Shown: positions 53,667-62,062 of the stretch, one piece after another | How the letters are laid out: the number at the start of each line of letters is the position of its first letter | How positions within the stretch are numbered: position 1 is the stretch's first letter | From: Pseudoxanthomonas sp. Root630 | GTDB lineage: Bacteria > Pseudomonadota > Gammaproteobacteria > Xanthomonadales > Xanthomonadaceae | Length of the DNA: 64,000 bases | Assembly (NCBI RefSeq): GCF_001427585.1 | Contig: NZ_LMGY01000001.1 | Location: 497,270-561,269 of the forward strand | Reading direction: 5' to 3' | The notes under the pieces: generated by a model | What the model saw: only the letters and a program-made list of their open reading frames with translations | What the model was told of the DNA's origin: nothing | The model's database searches: none | Made by a program: the position numbers and the translations under genes

Positions 53667-54037
53667 ATGGTGAGGCCATCTCAGCGACACCAGATGGCCC
53701 AAGCAGCAGTCACAAGCGGGCGTACGAACATCCGCCACGCCTACCGACCTTAGCGGTCAGTGAGACCTGTTTCCGCTGCGACAACGACCCTGAGTACATC
53801 AGTGGCGCGTTGCTGTCCTAGGTGCAGCGGCATGGCACCCAAGTAACGCTACAGTCGCACCATCCGCTACGCCTGCCTGGCCCGAACCCTTTACGACACC
53901 ATCGACCAGGTGCAGGACAGAGCCACCCGCTGACCATGGGCGTACAACAACGAGCGCCCGAACATAGCACTCGACGGCATCACGCCGGCCATGGCTCTGA
54001 ACAGACGAATGTCCGGTCAGTTGGGATGGCCGCTTAG
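53667..54037 (+). pseudogene. IS3-family transposase OrfB remnant
   Basis: Recognisable pieces in shifting frames: MVRPSQRHQMAQAAV at the start, CDNDPEYISGALLS (the second Asp of DDE), RTLYDTIDQVQDRATR, and WAYNNERPNIALDGITPAM near the end. The central third of the normal gene, including the first DDE aspartate, is deleted and stops interrupt the rest. The element cannot transpose by itself. Confidence 0.85.
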
Positions 54038-54115
54038 TTCCACTTCTGGCCACCGCTAAGAGTGGGGGATTATCGATTCTCCCTTGCTAGCCCACTGCAG
54101 CAGTGGTCCGGCATA

Positions 54116-55885
54116 TCAGTCTTCCTTGACCAGCTTGAACTCGTGCAGCAACGCACCGATCTCGGTCTTGTCAAGCTTGCGCATCAGCAGGTCACGAATG
54201 AAGGCCGGTCCGGGAACATCTAGCCCCTTGCCATCCCGCAACGGTCCGATCGCCGCCAACAGCGTGCGGATGTCATAGGTCGAGTTGAAGACCTCCGGCA
54301 CACCGCGCTCGACATTCATCAGCGTGTATACCGCCTCCATCGGGGTGCGGACCGAATATTCCGTCGTGAAGATGCAATCGCGCTGCTTCGATTCCGCGAA
54401 CTGGCCTATAAAGGCGAAGTTGACCGCGCCTTCAGGCACCACGTCCGGCCTGTCGCCCGCCTGGCGCGGCATGAAGAAGGCGGTGATATAGGGCATCATG
54501 GTGGGTACAGTGCTGGCGCCGGATGCCGCGAGTTCCGGAATGTCCTCGACCGGCACACCGAGATGGTAGAGCCACTCCTGGGTGATCTCCTCGCCGGTGC
54601 ATTCCTGCATCGGCTTCTTCACGAAGTCGCCGGGCTTGTCGACGAAGAGAGCATAGAACCACGCGATCATCTGGTCCTTGGGCTGCTTCTTGAAATGCGG
54701 CTGGCGATGGACGGTCCAGCTCAGAAGCCAAGCCGAGTCCTTTACGGTGACAATGCCCGCCGAGACGATCTTGCCGGTGAACGGGTTCCGCTTGGTGATC
54801 TTCTCGATATAGGCCGGAATTCGGGCGTCGAGCGCAGTAATAGAGGCAGAGGCCCATTTCGTTTCCGGGATATGGGAGCCGAACACATCGGGGCGGCCGA
54901 AGGCCGGATCCTTTGCCGCGATGCGGCGCCACAGGTCCCAGGCCGGCGCCGGTCCTTCGTTCAGCTTCGCTGGCGTCTTGTGATCGCCATTGTCGGAATT
55001 CTCGGTCAGCGAGCCAATGGTGATGAAGACGAGATCGTCAGGTCCGAGATCGACGCCGCCTTCGACGCCTCTCTCTTTCCAGTGAATGCGGGTCGCCTGT
55101 TTGCAGTCCGTCTGGATGTCGAAATCGACATCCGTCACCTCGACCCCGTAGCGGAACGTGACGCCATGATCGGTCAGCCATTTCACCAGCGGCAGGACCA
55201 TCGATTCATACTGGTTGTAGCGGTTGAACTTGAGAGAGGAAAAGTCCGCGAGACTGCCGATATGGTGGATGAAGCGGTGCAGGTAGAGTTTCATCTCCAG
55301 CGCCGAATGCCATTCCTCGAAGGCGAACATGGTGCGCCAATAGAGCCAGAAATTGCTCTTGAGGAAGTCCTCACCGAAGACCTCGTTGATCCGCTTGTTC
55401 TCCATCTCCTCGCGTGTCGCCAGGAAAACGGAGAGAAGGTCCTTTTGCGCCCTGTCGTTCAGTTTCAGCAGCGCCTTGTCGGGCACGTCCTGTCCCTGCT
55501 TCTGTGTCGTGCGCTGGAGCGAAAAATTGGGGTCATCCTTGTTGAGCCGGTAGAACTCGTCGAGCACGCTGGCATCCTCGATCTCCAGCGATGGGATCGA
55601 GCGATAGAGGTCCCACAGGCACTCGAAATGCTCCTCCATCTCGCGGCCACCGCGAATGACGAAGCCCTTTTCGGGTACATCCAGACCATCGAGCGCACCG
55701 CCGGGGATTTCCAGCTCTTCCAATATGGTGATGCGATCGCCCGAAACGCCGCCGTCGCGGATCAGGAAGGCGGCGCCGGCGAGCCCCGCGAGTCCGGAGC
55801 CGACGAACCAGGCCGTTTTTCTGTCTGCGCCCTCGGGTTTGCGGGGGCGCACGAACGCTTCATAGTTTCCGCTGCTGTAGTGCAT
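54116..55885 (-). CDS. ohyA: Oleate hydratase (FAD-dependent, MCRA family)
   Basis: 589 aa, full length. FAD-binding GSGLAGLAGAAFLIRDGG is near residue 30; IRGGREMEEHFECLWDL and NSTYDIRTLLAA are family segments. The enzyme adds water to the cis-9 double bond of oleic or palmitoleic acid, giving 10-hydroxy acids; FAD is structural. It is last of a minus-strand operon tetR-hydroxyacyl-CoA dehydrogenase-ohyA, 28 bp after the dehydrogenase. GC is lower than in the flanking core genes. No signal peptide. Confidence 0.93.
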   Translation of the reverse strand: MHYSSGNYEAFVRPRKPEGADRKTAWFVGSGLAGLAGAAFLIRDGGVSGDRITILEELEIPGGALDGLDVPEKGFVIRGGREMEEHFECLWDLYRSIPSLEIEDASVLDEFYRLNKDDPNFSLQRTTQKQGQDVPDKALLKLNDRAQKDLLSVFLATREEMENKRINEVFGEDFLKSNFWLYWRTMFAFEEWHSALEMKLYLHRFIHHIGSLADFSSLKFNRYNQYESMVLPLVKWLTDHGVTFRYGVEVTDVDFDIQTDCKQATRIHWKERGVEGGVDLGPDDLVFITIGSLTENSDNGDHKTPAKLNEGPAPAWDLWRRIAAKDPAFGRPDVFGSHIPETKWASASITALDARIPAYIEKITKRNPFTGKIVSAGIVTVKDSAWLLSWTVHRQPHFKKQPKDQMIAWFYALFVDKPGDFVKKPMQECTGEEITQEWLYHLGVPVEDIPELAASGASTVPTMMPYITAFFMPRQAGDRPDVVPEGAVNFAFIGQFAESKQRDCIFTTEYSVRTPMEAVYTLMNVERGVPEVFNSTYDIRTLLAAIGPLRDGKGLDVPGPAFIRDLLMRKLDKTEIGALLHEFKLVKED

Positions 55886-55913
55886 CGATAGCTCCTTCTA
55901 CGGGTTGTAATGG

Positions 55914-56777
55914 TCAGGCAACTGGTCGGTAGACGTAGAAGCCCTCGCCGGAAGCGACGCCGAGCTTGCCTTGGTCGAGGTAGTTCGCCTTGAGCCAGGC
56001 GGCGAGCTTCTGTGCGTGTTCGTTGCCTTGCACGAGGATGTTGTAGGGTGTGCTGAGGCCGATCACGTCGTAGATCTGGAACGGCCCCATTGGCGCACCG
56101 GTGGCGATGCGCCAGACCTTGTCCACGTCGTGCGGGTCGGCGTAGCCGCCGGCTGCCAGTTCGGCGGCCGCATTGAGCAGCGGCACCAGCAGCGAGTTGA
56201 GCACGTAGCCGGCCTTCTCCTTTCTCACCGGGATCGGCACCATGCCGATGGCGACGGCGAAGCCGACCAAGGCGTCGAACACCTTCGAGTCAGTGTCTTC
56301 GGTGCCCATCACCTCGGCGGTGTTGTACTTCCAGATCTCGTTGGCGAAGTGCAGCGCGAGGAAGCGGTCGGACCGTCCGGTGGCATCCTTCATCGCGCTC
56401 GGCAGCAGCGTGGAGGAGTTGGTGGCGAAAATGGTCTTCTCCGGCGCGAGCTGGCCCAGCCTGACGTAGGTCTTCCGCTTGAGTTCGAGTACCTCGGGAA
56501 TCGCCTCGATCACGAGGTCGGCATCGGCCACGGCCGCGCCCAGGTCCGTGTGGAAGGCGATGCGCGCCAACGCGGCGTGCAGCTTGTCGCCATCGGCGCC
56601 GGCCACTTCCTGTTCGTAGGTATCGGCCAGCCCGTCCAGACGCTGCCGCGCTCTGCCTATGGCTGCGGCGTCGATGTCGTAGACCGACACCTCGAAGCCA
56701 CTATAGGCGGTCTGGAATGCGATCTGCGAACCCAGCACGCCCGTGCCCACTACCGTGACCTTGCTAATGCTTGCCAT
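55914..56777 (-). CDS. 3-hydroxyacyl-CoA dehydrogenase (3HCDH family)
   Basis: 287 aa from ATG 56777, preceded by AAGGAG; a TTG one codon earlier is less likely. NAD-binding GTGVLGSQIAFQ at the N terminus, catalytic His in ALHFANEIW, and ATNSSTLLPS. It oxidises 3-hydroxyacyl-CoA. The ATG shares a base with the TetR stop (TGATG), so the genes are coupled. Its position before oleate hydratase suggests a role in metabolising hydroxy-fatty acids, but this is only context. GC looks more chromosomal than in ohyA. Confidence 0.9.
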   Translation of the reverse strand: MASISKVTVVGTGVLGSQIAFQTAYSGFEVSVYDIDAAAIGRARQRLDGLADTYEQEVAGADGDKLHAALARIAFHTDLGAAVADADLVIEAIPEVLELKRKTYVRLGQLAPEKTIFATNSSTLLPSAMKDATGRSDRFLALHFANEIWKYNTAEVMGTEDTDSKVFDALVGFAVAIGMVPIPVRKEKAGYVLNSLLVPLLNAAAELAAGGYADPHDVDKVWRIATGAPMGPFQIYDVIGLSTPYNILVQGNEHAQKLAAWLKANYLDQGKLGVASGEGFYVYRPVA

Positions 56778-57442
56778 CAAGGCGCTCCTTTCGTGGTGTC
56801 TGTTGCCAAGCCCGCAAAATACCCATCCACGATCTGCCGGACCTGTGCACGCACGTCGTCCATCGGGGCATGGTCGGGATGGGCGCCGGTGGAGGCGCGC
56901 GAGACAGCCAGGTGCGCGGCGCCGAATACCGAAATGCTCGCCACGCGCGCCAGCTCCGGGCGTGCAGGCAAACCGCGCGCGGCAGCCTGCTCGAGCAGGC
57001 GCGCGGCCACGGCGGCCTCCAATCTGGCGAGCAGCGCCAGGCCTTCGCTGCGGTACTTCTCACCCGGCGGCCCGAACATCAGCTGGCGCTGGTAGACCGC
57101 CAGGTTCTCCGCGTGCCGGTGGCCCAGGTGCAAGATCGGCGTGACCATCTCCACGACTACGTCCACCGGATCGCGCAGCGCACGGGCCCGTTTCGCCCCC
57201 TCCGTCAGGCCTGCGTGCAGCGCTTGGTTGAGGACCATCAGCAACAGTTCGTCCTTGGAGGCGGCGTAGCGGAACAGCGTGCCCGCCGCCACGTCGGCCC
57301 GCTCGGAGATCGCCTGGGTGGTGACGCAGGAATAACCGCGTTCGTCGAACAGCCCGGCGGCCGCCTGGAATATGCGCGCCTGCTTGTCCGACATGTTGCG
57401 GTCGCGACGCCCCGACCGGGGTGCCGATGTCATCAATTTCAT
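56777..57442 (-). CDS. TetR-family transcriptional regulator of the oleate hydratase operon
   Basis: 221 aa from ATG 57442; ATG 57433 is an alternative and neither has a clear binding site. The N-terminal helix-turn-helix is RIFQAAAGLFDERGYS with TTQAISERADVAAGTLFRY, ending KDELLLMVL. The C-terminal ligand domain is Ala/Leu-rich. A 26-bp palindrome just upstream (57461-57486) is the natural operator, so it probably represses its own operon. The ligand may be an acyl-CoA or fatty acid, by analogy to other TetR regulators of lipid genes. Confidence 0.9.
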   Translation of the reverse strand: MKLMTSAPRSGRRDRNMSDKQARIFQAAAGLFDERGYSCVTTQAISERADVAAGTLFRYAASKDELLLMVLNQALHAGLTEGAKRARALRDPVDVVVEMVTPILHLGHRHAENLAVYQRQLMFGPPGEKYRSEGLALLARLEAAVAARLLEQAAARGLPARPELARVASISVFGAAHLAVSRASTGAHPDHAPMDDVRAQVRQIVDGYFAGLATDTTKGAP

Positions 57443-57460
57443 GAAAGCCACAAAATAACT

Positions 57461-57486
57461 GAGTACGCTCATTAATGAGCATACTC
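57461..57486. promoter_or_regulatory. 26-bp palindromic operator of the TetR operon
   Basis: The core GCTCATTAATGAGC is a perfect 14-bp palindrome; GAGTA and TACTC extend it on both sides with one mismatched pair. It lies 19 bp upstream of the TetR ATG, followed outward by a T-run (57487-57495). Such a site fits a pair of TetR dimers. Confidence 0.82.
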
Positions 57487-57694
57487 TTTTTTTTTGAGCG
57501 TCGCTGCCTCTCTGAAAGCGCCTGACGTCCTCCGGCGCTTCGCGCATCAACGAGCGAAGCCGCCTTCCCGTGCTGCCCACGCGCTGAGGACGCCGGCCAA
57601 GCCTCCAAGTAGCCGCGCATCAGTTCCTCGAACCAGTCCAGGAACACCGCCCGCCGCCGCAAGTGGGTCAGTTCTGGATGCGCGCCAACAACCT

Positions 57695-58044
57695 ATGCCA
57701 TCCAGAGCCAGCTTGACGTTTGACCACGGCATCCAGGACGCCGTTGATCTGGTCAACCATTTCGACCGACTCAATACCCAGTCACCACCGCCGGAGAATG
57801 AAGTCTGGCGATGGCTCTGGCCGCGTTGGAGACCTATTTCGAAGACCGGCTCGTCGAGGCCGTCGAGGCCGTGGCCGGGTCATGGGAGTCCCATCTGTCC
57901 GTGTTCATGCGAGACAGCTTGGCGAACGACCTCAAGTACTTCCATACGCCAAGTGCCGATCGGGTACGGCCGCTGTTTAAGAAGTACCTAGGCGTGGACA
58001 TCACCGAGGGATGGAAGTGGAACAAGATGGAGCCGTTGCGATAA
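57695..58044 (+). pseudogene. Frameshifted HEPN-domain (RiboL-PSP/MAE_28990-like) protein
   Basis: Two frames together make one small protein. From ATG 57695 it reads LTFDHGIQDAVDLVNHFDRL ... PPPENE; the second frame continues ALAALETYFEDRLVEAVEAV ... FMRDSLANDLKYFHTPSADR, GVDITEGW, to the stop at 58044. The junction near 57802-57806 is shifted, and several residues seem lost. This is the HEPN family of small RNA-binding/RNase proteins often found in toxin-antitoxin or defence loci. No partner gene remains. Confidence 0.62.
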
Positions 58045-58149
58045 CTTCACTGTCTCTTCGGTAATCAGGAGCTGCAATGCTACGGCTTGACCTCTCATGC
58101 CTTGAGACAGGGCTTGGTCTGCTGCTGCCCAATGTCATCTAGCCCCGTC

Positions 58150-58189
58150 TATCTAGCCACGGCCACGAGAAGAAGCGCGTGGCTAGATA
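58150..58189. repeat. Perfect 12-bp inverted repeat
   Basis: TATCTAGCCACG and CGTGGCTAGATA, separated by 16 bp. TAGCCA and TGGCTA motifs recur at 52 kb and 58.3 kb. It may be a recombinase arm site or an old insertion end. Confidence 0.7.
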
Positions 58190-58261
58190 ACTGCCCACTT
58201 TCAATCATCCGTGGGTCTTCCGGATGGGAACTGACTGGTTAGCGGGGTGTGTTTTTAGGTC

Positions 58262-58416
58262 CAACCAGAGTGAGCCGGAGTGGCTGGAAGAAAAATAGCC
58301 ACGATCTAGCCAAATGCTGTTAGATTCTTCTCGCAACCCGTCTAACCGATTGATCTAACTGCATATTCCGGCAGTTCTGACTTGCACGTCCGATTGTGCT
58401 TCATCAGGGGCGTGTG
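58262..58416. repeat. Right flank block similar to 51948-52096
   Basis: AACCAGAGTGA (58263-58273), TAGCCACGATCTAGCCA and TTCATCAGGGGCGTGTG (58400-58416) match the order at 52 kb with about 20 bp more spacing. It closes the low-GC part of the accessory block. Confidence 0.45.
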
Positions 58417-58788
58417 TTCCGACTTGTCTTTGCTCACAAGGCCTGCGGGGAAGGGGAGTAAAAAAGGACGCTGATTGTAGCCGCTGGCCGCGCTTGCGCC
58501 GGGTACGCGAGCATGTGCGCCGACGGGGACGCCAACGTGCAGCGGGTGCGTAACGGACCGCGGCGTAATGCTGGTTCCGCACGATCGTTCGAAAAATCAG
58601 TGGGTTATCCGTGCCAAAGTGATGGCCTGCGTATCGACGCAGTGCAGAATGCCGCGCTGTGAAGCGGGTGTTAATTTCGCGTTGACGCAAGGGGAGTTGC
58701 GTTCGTCATCGGCGGCACCGCCGCTCGTCAACATCGGGATAACTGCAAGCACCCGTCGCTCAGAACATGACCCTTGGGAGGGGAGAAC

Positions 58789-61356
58789 ATGGTCACTGCA
58801 TCGCCCAGGCACAAAGCGCTTTCGCTCGCCGTCTTCGCTGCGCTCTGCGCCAGCTCGCATGCCTACGCGCAACAGGCCGCCGCACCGGCGGGTGAGGAAG
58901 AACCCACCACGCTCGCGACCATGACGGTCACCGCGCAGAAGCGCGAGGAGGCCATGCAGGACGTGCCGATCGCGGTCACCGCGATATCCGAGCAGTTGCT
59001 GCAGGACACCGGTGTCCGCGACATCAAGGACCTGCAGGTCCTGGTGCCCGGCATGACGGTGACCAGCACGCAGAGCGAGGCCATCACCACCGCGCGCATC
59101 CGCGGCATCGGCACGGTCGGCGACAACGTGGGCCTGGAGTCCTCCGTAGGCGTCGTGATCGATGGCGTCTACCGCCCGCGCAACAGCGTGGGCTTCGGCG
59201 ACCTCGGCCAGCTCGAACGCATCGAAGTACTGAAAGGCCCGCAGGGCACCGTGTTCGGCAAGAACACGTCGGCCGGCGTCATCAACGTCGTGACCCGCCG
59301 CCCCAGCTACACGCAGAGCGCCGAAGGCGAAGTGACCGTGGGCAACTACGGCGCCATGGGTGTGTCCGGCAGCTACAACGACGCGCTGGGTGAAGCCGGT
59401 GCGTTCAACATCTACGCGGCCAAGCGCAAGCGCGATGGCTGGATGGACGTGCGCACCGGCAGCGGTCCGCGCCAGGAAACCGACGACTACGACCAGGACT
59501 TCCACACGGTGCGCGGCAAGCTGCTGTTGGAGCCGAGCGAGAGCCTCGACATCCTGGTGGCCGGCGACTACACCAGCCGCGAAGAGAACTGCTGCACCGC
59601 CGTGCAGACCACGGTCGGCGCCACCGCTGCCATCCTCAACCGCCTGGTCGGCGGCCAGGCGGTCGCGGCGCCTGGCGACGATCCGTCCGATCGCGTGGCC
59701 TACAGCAATCGCCCGACCACGCAGGACATCAAGGACAGCGGTGTCTCGGTGGAGGTCAACTGGGACTCGCCGTGGTTCGGCGACGCGACGCTGACCTCGA
59801 TCACTGCGCAGCGCAAATGGGAAGCCATCAACGGCCTGGATTACGACTTCAGTACCGCCGACATCCTGTACCGCAATGCGGACGAGGATGAGTCCTTCAC
59901 GGGCTTCGATACCTTCAGCCAGGAGTTCCGCCTGACCGGGTCGACGGACCGGGTCGACTGGATGGTGGGTGCGTTCTATTCCGACGAGGACCTCGATCGC
60001 ACCGAAACCTATCGCATCGGCCCGCATTACGAGCCTTATCTGTCGGTCGCGCTGCTGTCGATCATCAACCCCGCGCTGGGTACATCGCCGACCGCGCCGC
60101 TGTTCCTGTCGCAGGCCACCGGCCGTCCGTACGGCACGGTGTTCGCTGGGTTGGGGGCACTCGACACCTACAAGCAGAATGCCAAGAGCACGGCGCTGTT
60201 CACCAACAACACCTGGCACGCCACCGACGCCCTCGACATCACCCTGGGCCTGCGCTACACGCGGGAAAAGAAGCAGCTCATCTCCAACTACAGCAACCCG
60301 AACGGTGGCGCGGGCTGCGCCGCGATGCTGGCCAACCCCGCACAGGTCGTGGCGGCGCTGGTCGCACGCGGTCTCACGGTGGCGCAAGCGTCCGCCGCGG
60401 CTCCCACGGTGGTGGGCTACGGCTGCCTGCCGTGGGCGAACCCGCTGCACAACGCGGCAACGCGCGACACCGTGCAGGAGCGTGAAGAGAAGGAATGGTC
60501 GGGCACGGTGAAGGCGGCCTACCGCTGGAACGAAAACATCATGACCTACGCCTCGTTCGCGCGCGGCTACAAGGGCGGTGGCTTCAACCTGGACCGCGTG
60601 CAGTCCTCCAACGGCCTGTCCAGCGGCGGTACCGGCATCCTGCCCGTGCTGGACACCTCGTTCCCGGGCGAGTTCGTCGACAGTTATGAGCTGGGCACCA
60701 AGACCACCTGGCTGGACGGCAACCTGCTGCTGAACGCCACGCTGTTCCACCAGAAGTACGAGGACTTCCAGCTCAACAGCTTCCTGGGCACCAGCTTCGT
60801 GGTGCGGTCGATTCCGGAAGTCACCTCGCAGGGCCTGGATGCGGAACTGCTGTGGCAGCCGCGCTCGATCAAGGGCCTGATGTTCCAGAGCGGCCTGATG
60901 TACGCCGACACCAAGTACGGCGACGACATCCCCGGCGGCGATTTCGTCGCCCCGACCGGTGCGCTGTACAAGTTGCCCGGCGCGCAGATGAGCTTCGCGC
61001 CGAAGTGGTCCGGCTCTGCGTCCGTGACGTACGAATGGGACGTGGGCAATCTGACGGCGCGCTTCAACATCGGCGCCAAGTACGTGTCCAAGTACAACAC
61101 CGGTTCCGACCTGGATCCGGAGAAGATGCAGGACGCCTACACCGTGGCCAATGCGCGTTTCGGCATCGGCGCACAGGACCAGCGCTGGATGCTGGAGTTC
61201 TGGGGCACCAACATCACCGACGAGGATTATGTGCAGGTCGGTTTCGATGGCCCGCTGCAGAACGTGTCGCCGGCACCGAACAATCCCTTCAACACCTTCA
61301 ACGCCTTCCTGGGCGCGCCCCGCATGTACGGCGTGACCCTGCGCGTCCGCTACTGA
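58789..61356 (+). CDS. TonB-dependent outer-membrane receptor
   Basis: 855 aa from ATG 58789 (GGGAGGGGAG upstream). Signal peptide ending AYAQ, TonB box ATMTVTAQKREE, plug domain (IRGIGTVGDNV, LKGPQGTVFGKNTSAGVINVVTRRP) and a 22-strand barrel ending RVRY. The plug and the FARGYKGGGFN segment resemble the large receptor family of sphingomonads and Xanthomonadaceae that takes up plant or aromatic compounds and siderophores. Substrate unknown. It stands alone between the accessory block and pncC, with a strong terminator. Confidence 0.93.
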   Translation: MVTASPRHKALSLAVFAALCASSHAYAQQAAAPAGEEEPTTLATMTVTAQKREEAMQDVPIAVTAISEQLLQDTGVRDIKDLQVLVPGMTVTSTQSEAITTARIRGIGTVGDNVGLESSVGVVIDGVYRPRNSVGFGDLGQLERIEVLKGPQGTVFGKNTSAGVINVVTRRPSYTQSAEGEVTVGNYGAMGVSGSYNDALGEAGAFNIYAAKRKRDGWMDVRTGSGPRQETDDYDQDFHTVRGKLLLEPSESLDILVAGDYTSREENCCTAVQTTVGATAAILNRLVGGQAVAAPGDDPSDRVAYSNRPTTQDIKDSGVSVEVNWDSPWFGDATLTSITAQRKWEAINGLDYDFSTADILYRNADEDESFTGFDTFSQEFRLTGSTDRVDWMVGAFYSDEDLDRTETYRIGPHYEPYLSVALLSIINPALGTSPTAPLFLSQATGRPYGTVFAGLGALDTYKQNAKSTALFTNNTWHATDALDITLGLRYTREKKQLISNYSNPNGGAGCAAMLANPAQVVAALVARGLTVAQASAAAPTVVGYGCLPWANPLHNAATRDTVQEREEKEWSGTVKAAYRWNENIMTYASFARGYKGGGFNLDRVQSSNGLSSGGTGILPVLDTSFPGEFVDSYELGTKTTWLDGNLLLNATLFHQKYEDFQLNSFLGTSFVVRSIPEVTSQGLDAELLWQPRSIKGLMFQSGLMYADTKYGDDIPGGDFVAPTGALYKLPGAQMSFAPKWSGSASVTYEWDVGNLTARFNIGAKYVSKYNTGSDLDPEKMQDAYTVANARFGIGAQDQRWMLEFWGTNITDEDYVQVGFDGPLQNVSPAPNNPFNTFNAFLGAPRMYGVTLRVRY

Positions 61357-61380
61357 TCCCCCTTCGCTGATCGTGGCGAG

Positions 61381-61410
61381 CGGCCCGCCCCCTGGCGGGC
61401 CGTTTTCTTT
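61381..61410 (+). terminator. Terminator of the TonB receptor
   Basis: CGGCCCGCC-CCCT-GGCGGGCCG followed by TTTTCTTT, 24 bp after the stop. Confidence 0.92.
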
Positions 61411-61484
61411 CCGGCGCTTGCTGCGACGCGACAGGCGACGGTCAAATCGGCTACAACACGCATACCCCACCTGCAGGAACCCCG

Positions 61485-61976
61485 ATGTCCGCTCCCTCGG
61501 ATGAAGTGCTGCGCGTCCTCGCCCAGGCGCTGGGCGAACGGCTCCGGCTCGCGCGCGACCACCTGGTCACCGCAGAAAGCTGTACGGGCGGGTGGATCGC
61601 CAAGTGCGTCACCGACATCGCGGGTTCTTCGGACTGGTTCGACTGCGGCCTGGCGGCGTACAGCTACGAGGCCAAGCAGGCGCTGCTGGGCGTACGTCCG
61701 CAAACGCTCGAGACGCACGGCGCGGTCAGCCGGGAGACCGTCATCGAGATGGTATCGGGTGCGCTGGTCAACTCGGGGGCGAGCATCGCGGTGGCGGTGA
61801 CCGGCATCGCCGGCCCCGGCGGCGGGAGCGCGGACAAACCCGTTGGCACGGTGTGGATCGGTTGGAAGCGGCGCGGCGGTTACGCCCGCGCAGAGGTCTT
61901 CCACTTCGATGGCGATCGCGACGCGGTGCGGAGACAGACGGTCGCCAAGGCGCTCCAGGGCTTGGAGTTGCTGTAG
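61485..61976 (+). CDS. pncC: Nicotinamide-nucleotide amidase (CinA C-terminal domain)
   Basis: 163 aa. The amidase motifs are VTAESCTGGWIA and AVTGIAGPGGGS. It deamidates NMN to NaMN. In Xanthomonadaceae pncC sits next to mutS and upstream of lexA-recA. Here mutS is about 9.6 kb away, because of the inserted accessory block. Complete and normal length. Confidence 0.95.
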   Translation: MSAPSDEVLRVLAQALGERLRLARDHLVTAESCTGGWIAKCVTDIAGSSDWFDCGLAAYSYEAKQALLGVRPQTLETHGAVSRETVIEMVSGALVNSGASIAVAVTGIAGPGGGSADKPVGTVWIGWKRRGGYARAEVFHFDGDRDAVRRQTVAKALQGLELL

Positions 61977-62041
61977 CGGTCGATCCTCCGGCGGGCGCTT
62001 GCGTACAGGGGTCCGCTCAAGGCTATTGCCAGCCCGGCCAG

Positions 62042-62060
62042 TTAGTAGTAATACTACTAA
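62042..62060 (+). promoter_or_regulatory. LexA (SOS) box of lexA
   Basis: TTAGTAGTAATACTACTAA is a perfect palindrome two bases before the lexA ATG. It is the Xanthomonadaceae-type LexA operator, not the E. coli CTGT-N8-ACAG type. Confidence 0.93.
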
Positions 62061-62062
62061 CC

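Larger units (their letters stand above)
53335..54070 (+). mobile_element. Decayed IS3-family (IS407-like) insertion sequence
   Basis: From a C-rich left edge to GAGTGGGGG at the right, approximate boundaries. It contains an OrfA that loses its last codons and an OrfB reduced by a large internal deletion and several stops. The C-tract at 53331-53346 and the right-hand CCCCCAC (reverse strand) could be remnants of terminal repeats. No intact target duplication was found by eye. Confidence 0.78.
58045..58788. other. 744-bp intergenic region before the TonB receptor
   Basis: No gene. The first half has low GC with the inverted repeat at 58150 and the block shared with 52 kb. The second half is GC-rich like the chromosome and leads into the receptor's promoter; GACGCAA-GGGGAG-TTGCGTT near 58683-58702 is a small hairpin. 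Confidence 0.5.

Noticed and set aside
57500-57662. Small minus-strand gene reading RRRAVFLDWFEELMRGYLEAW
   Set aside because: Protein-like stretch but no start, no family recognised, and it runs into the TetR promoter; perhaps a relic.
58597-61470. A minus-strand open frame of about 950 codons
   Set aside because: Opposite the TonB receptor; His/Arg/Val-rich antisense pattern.
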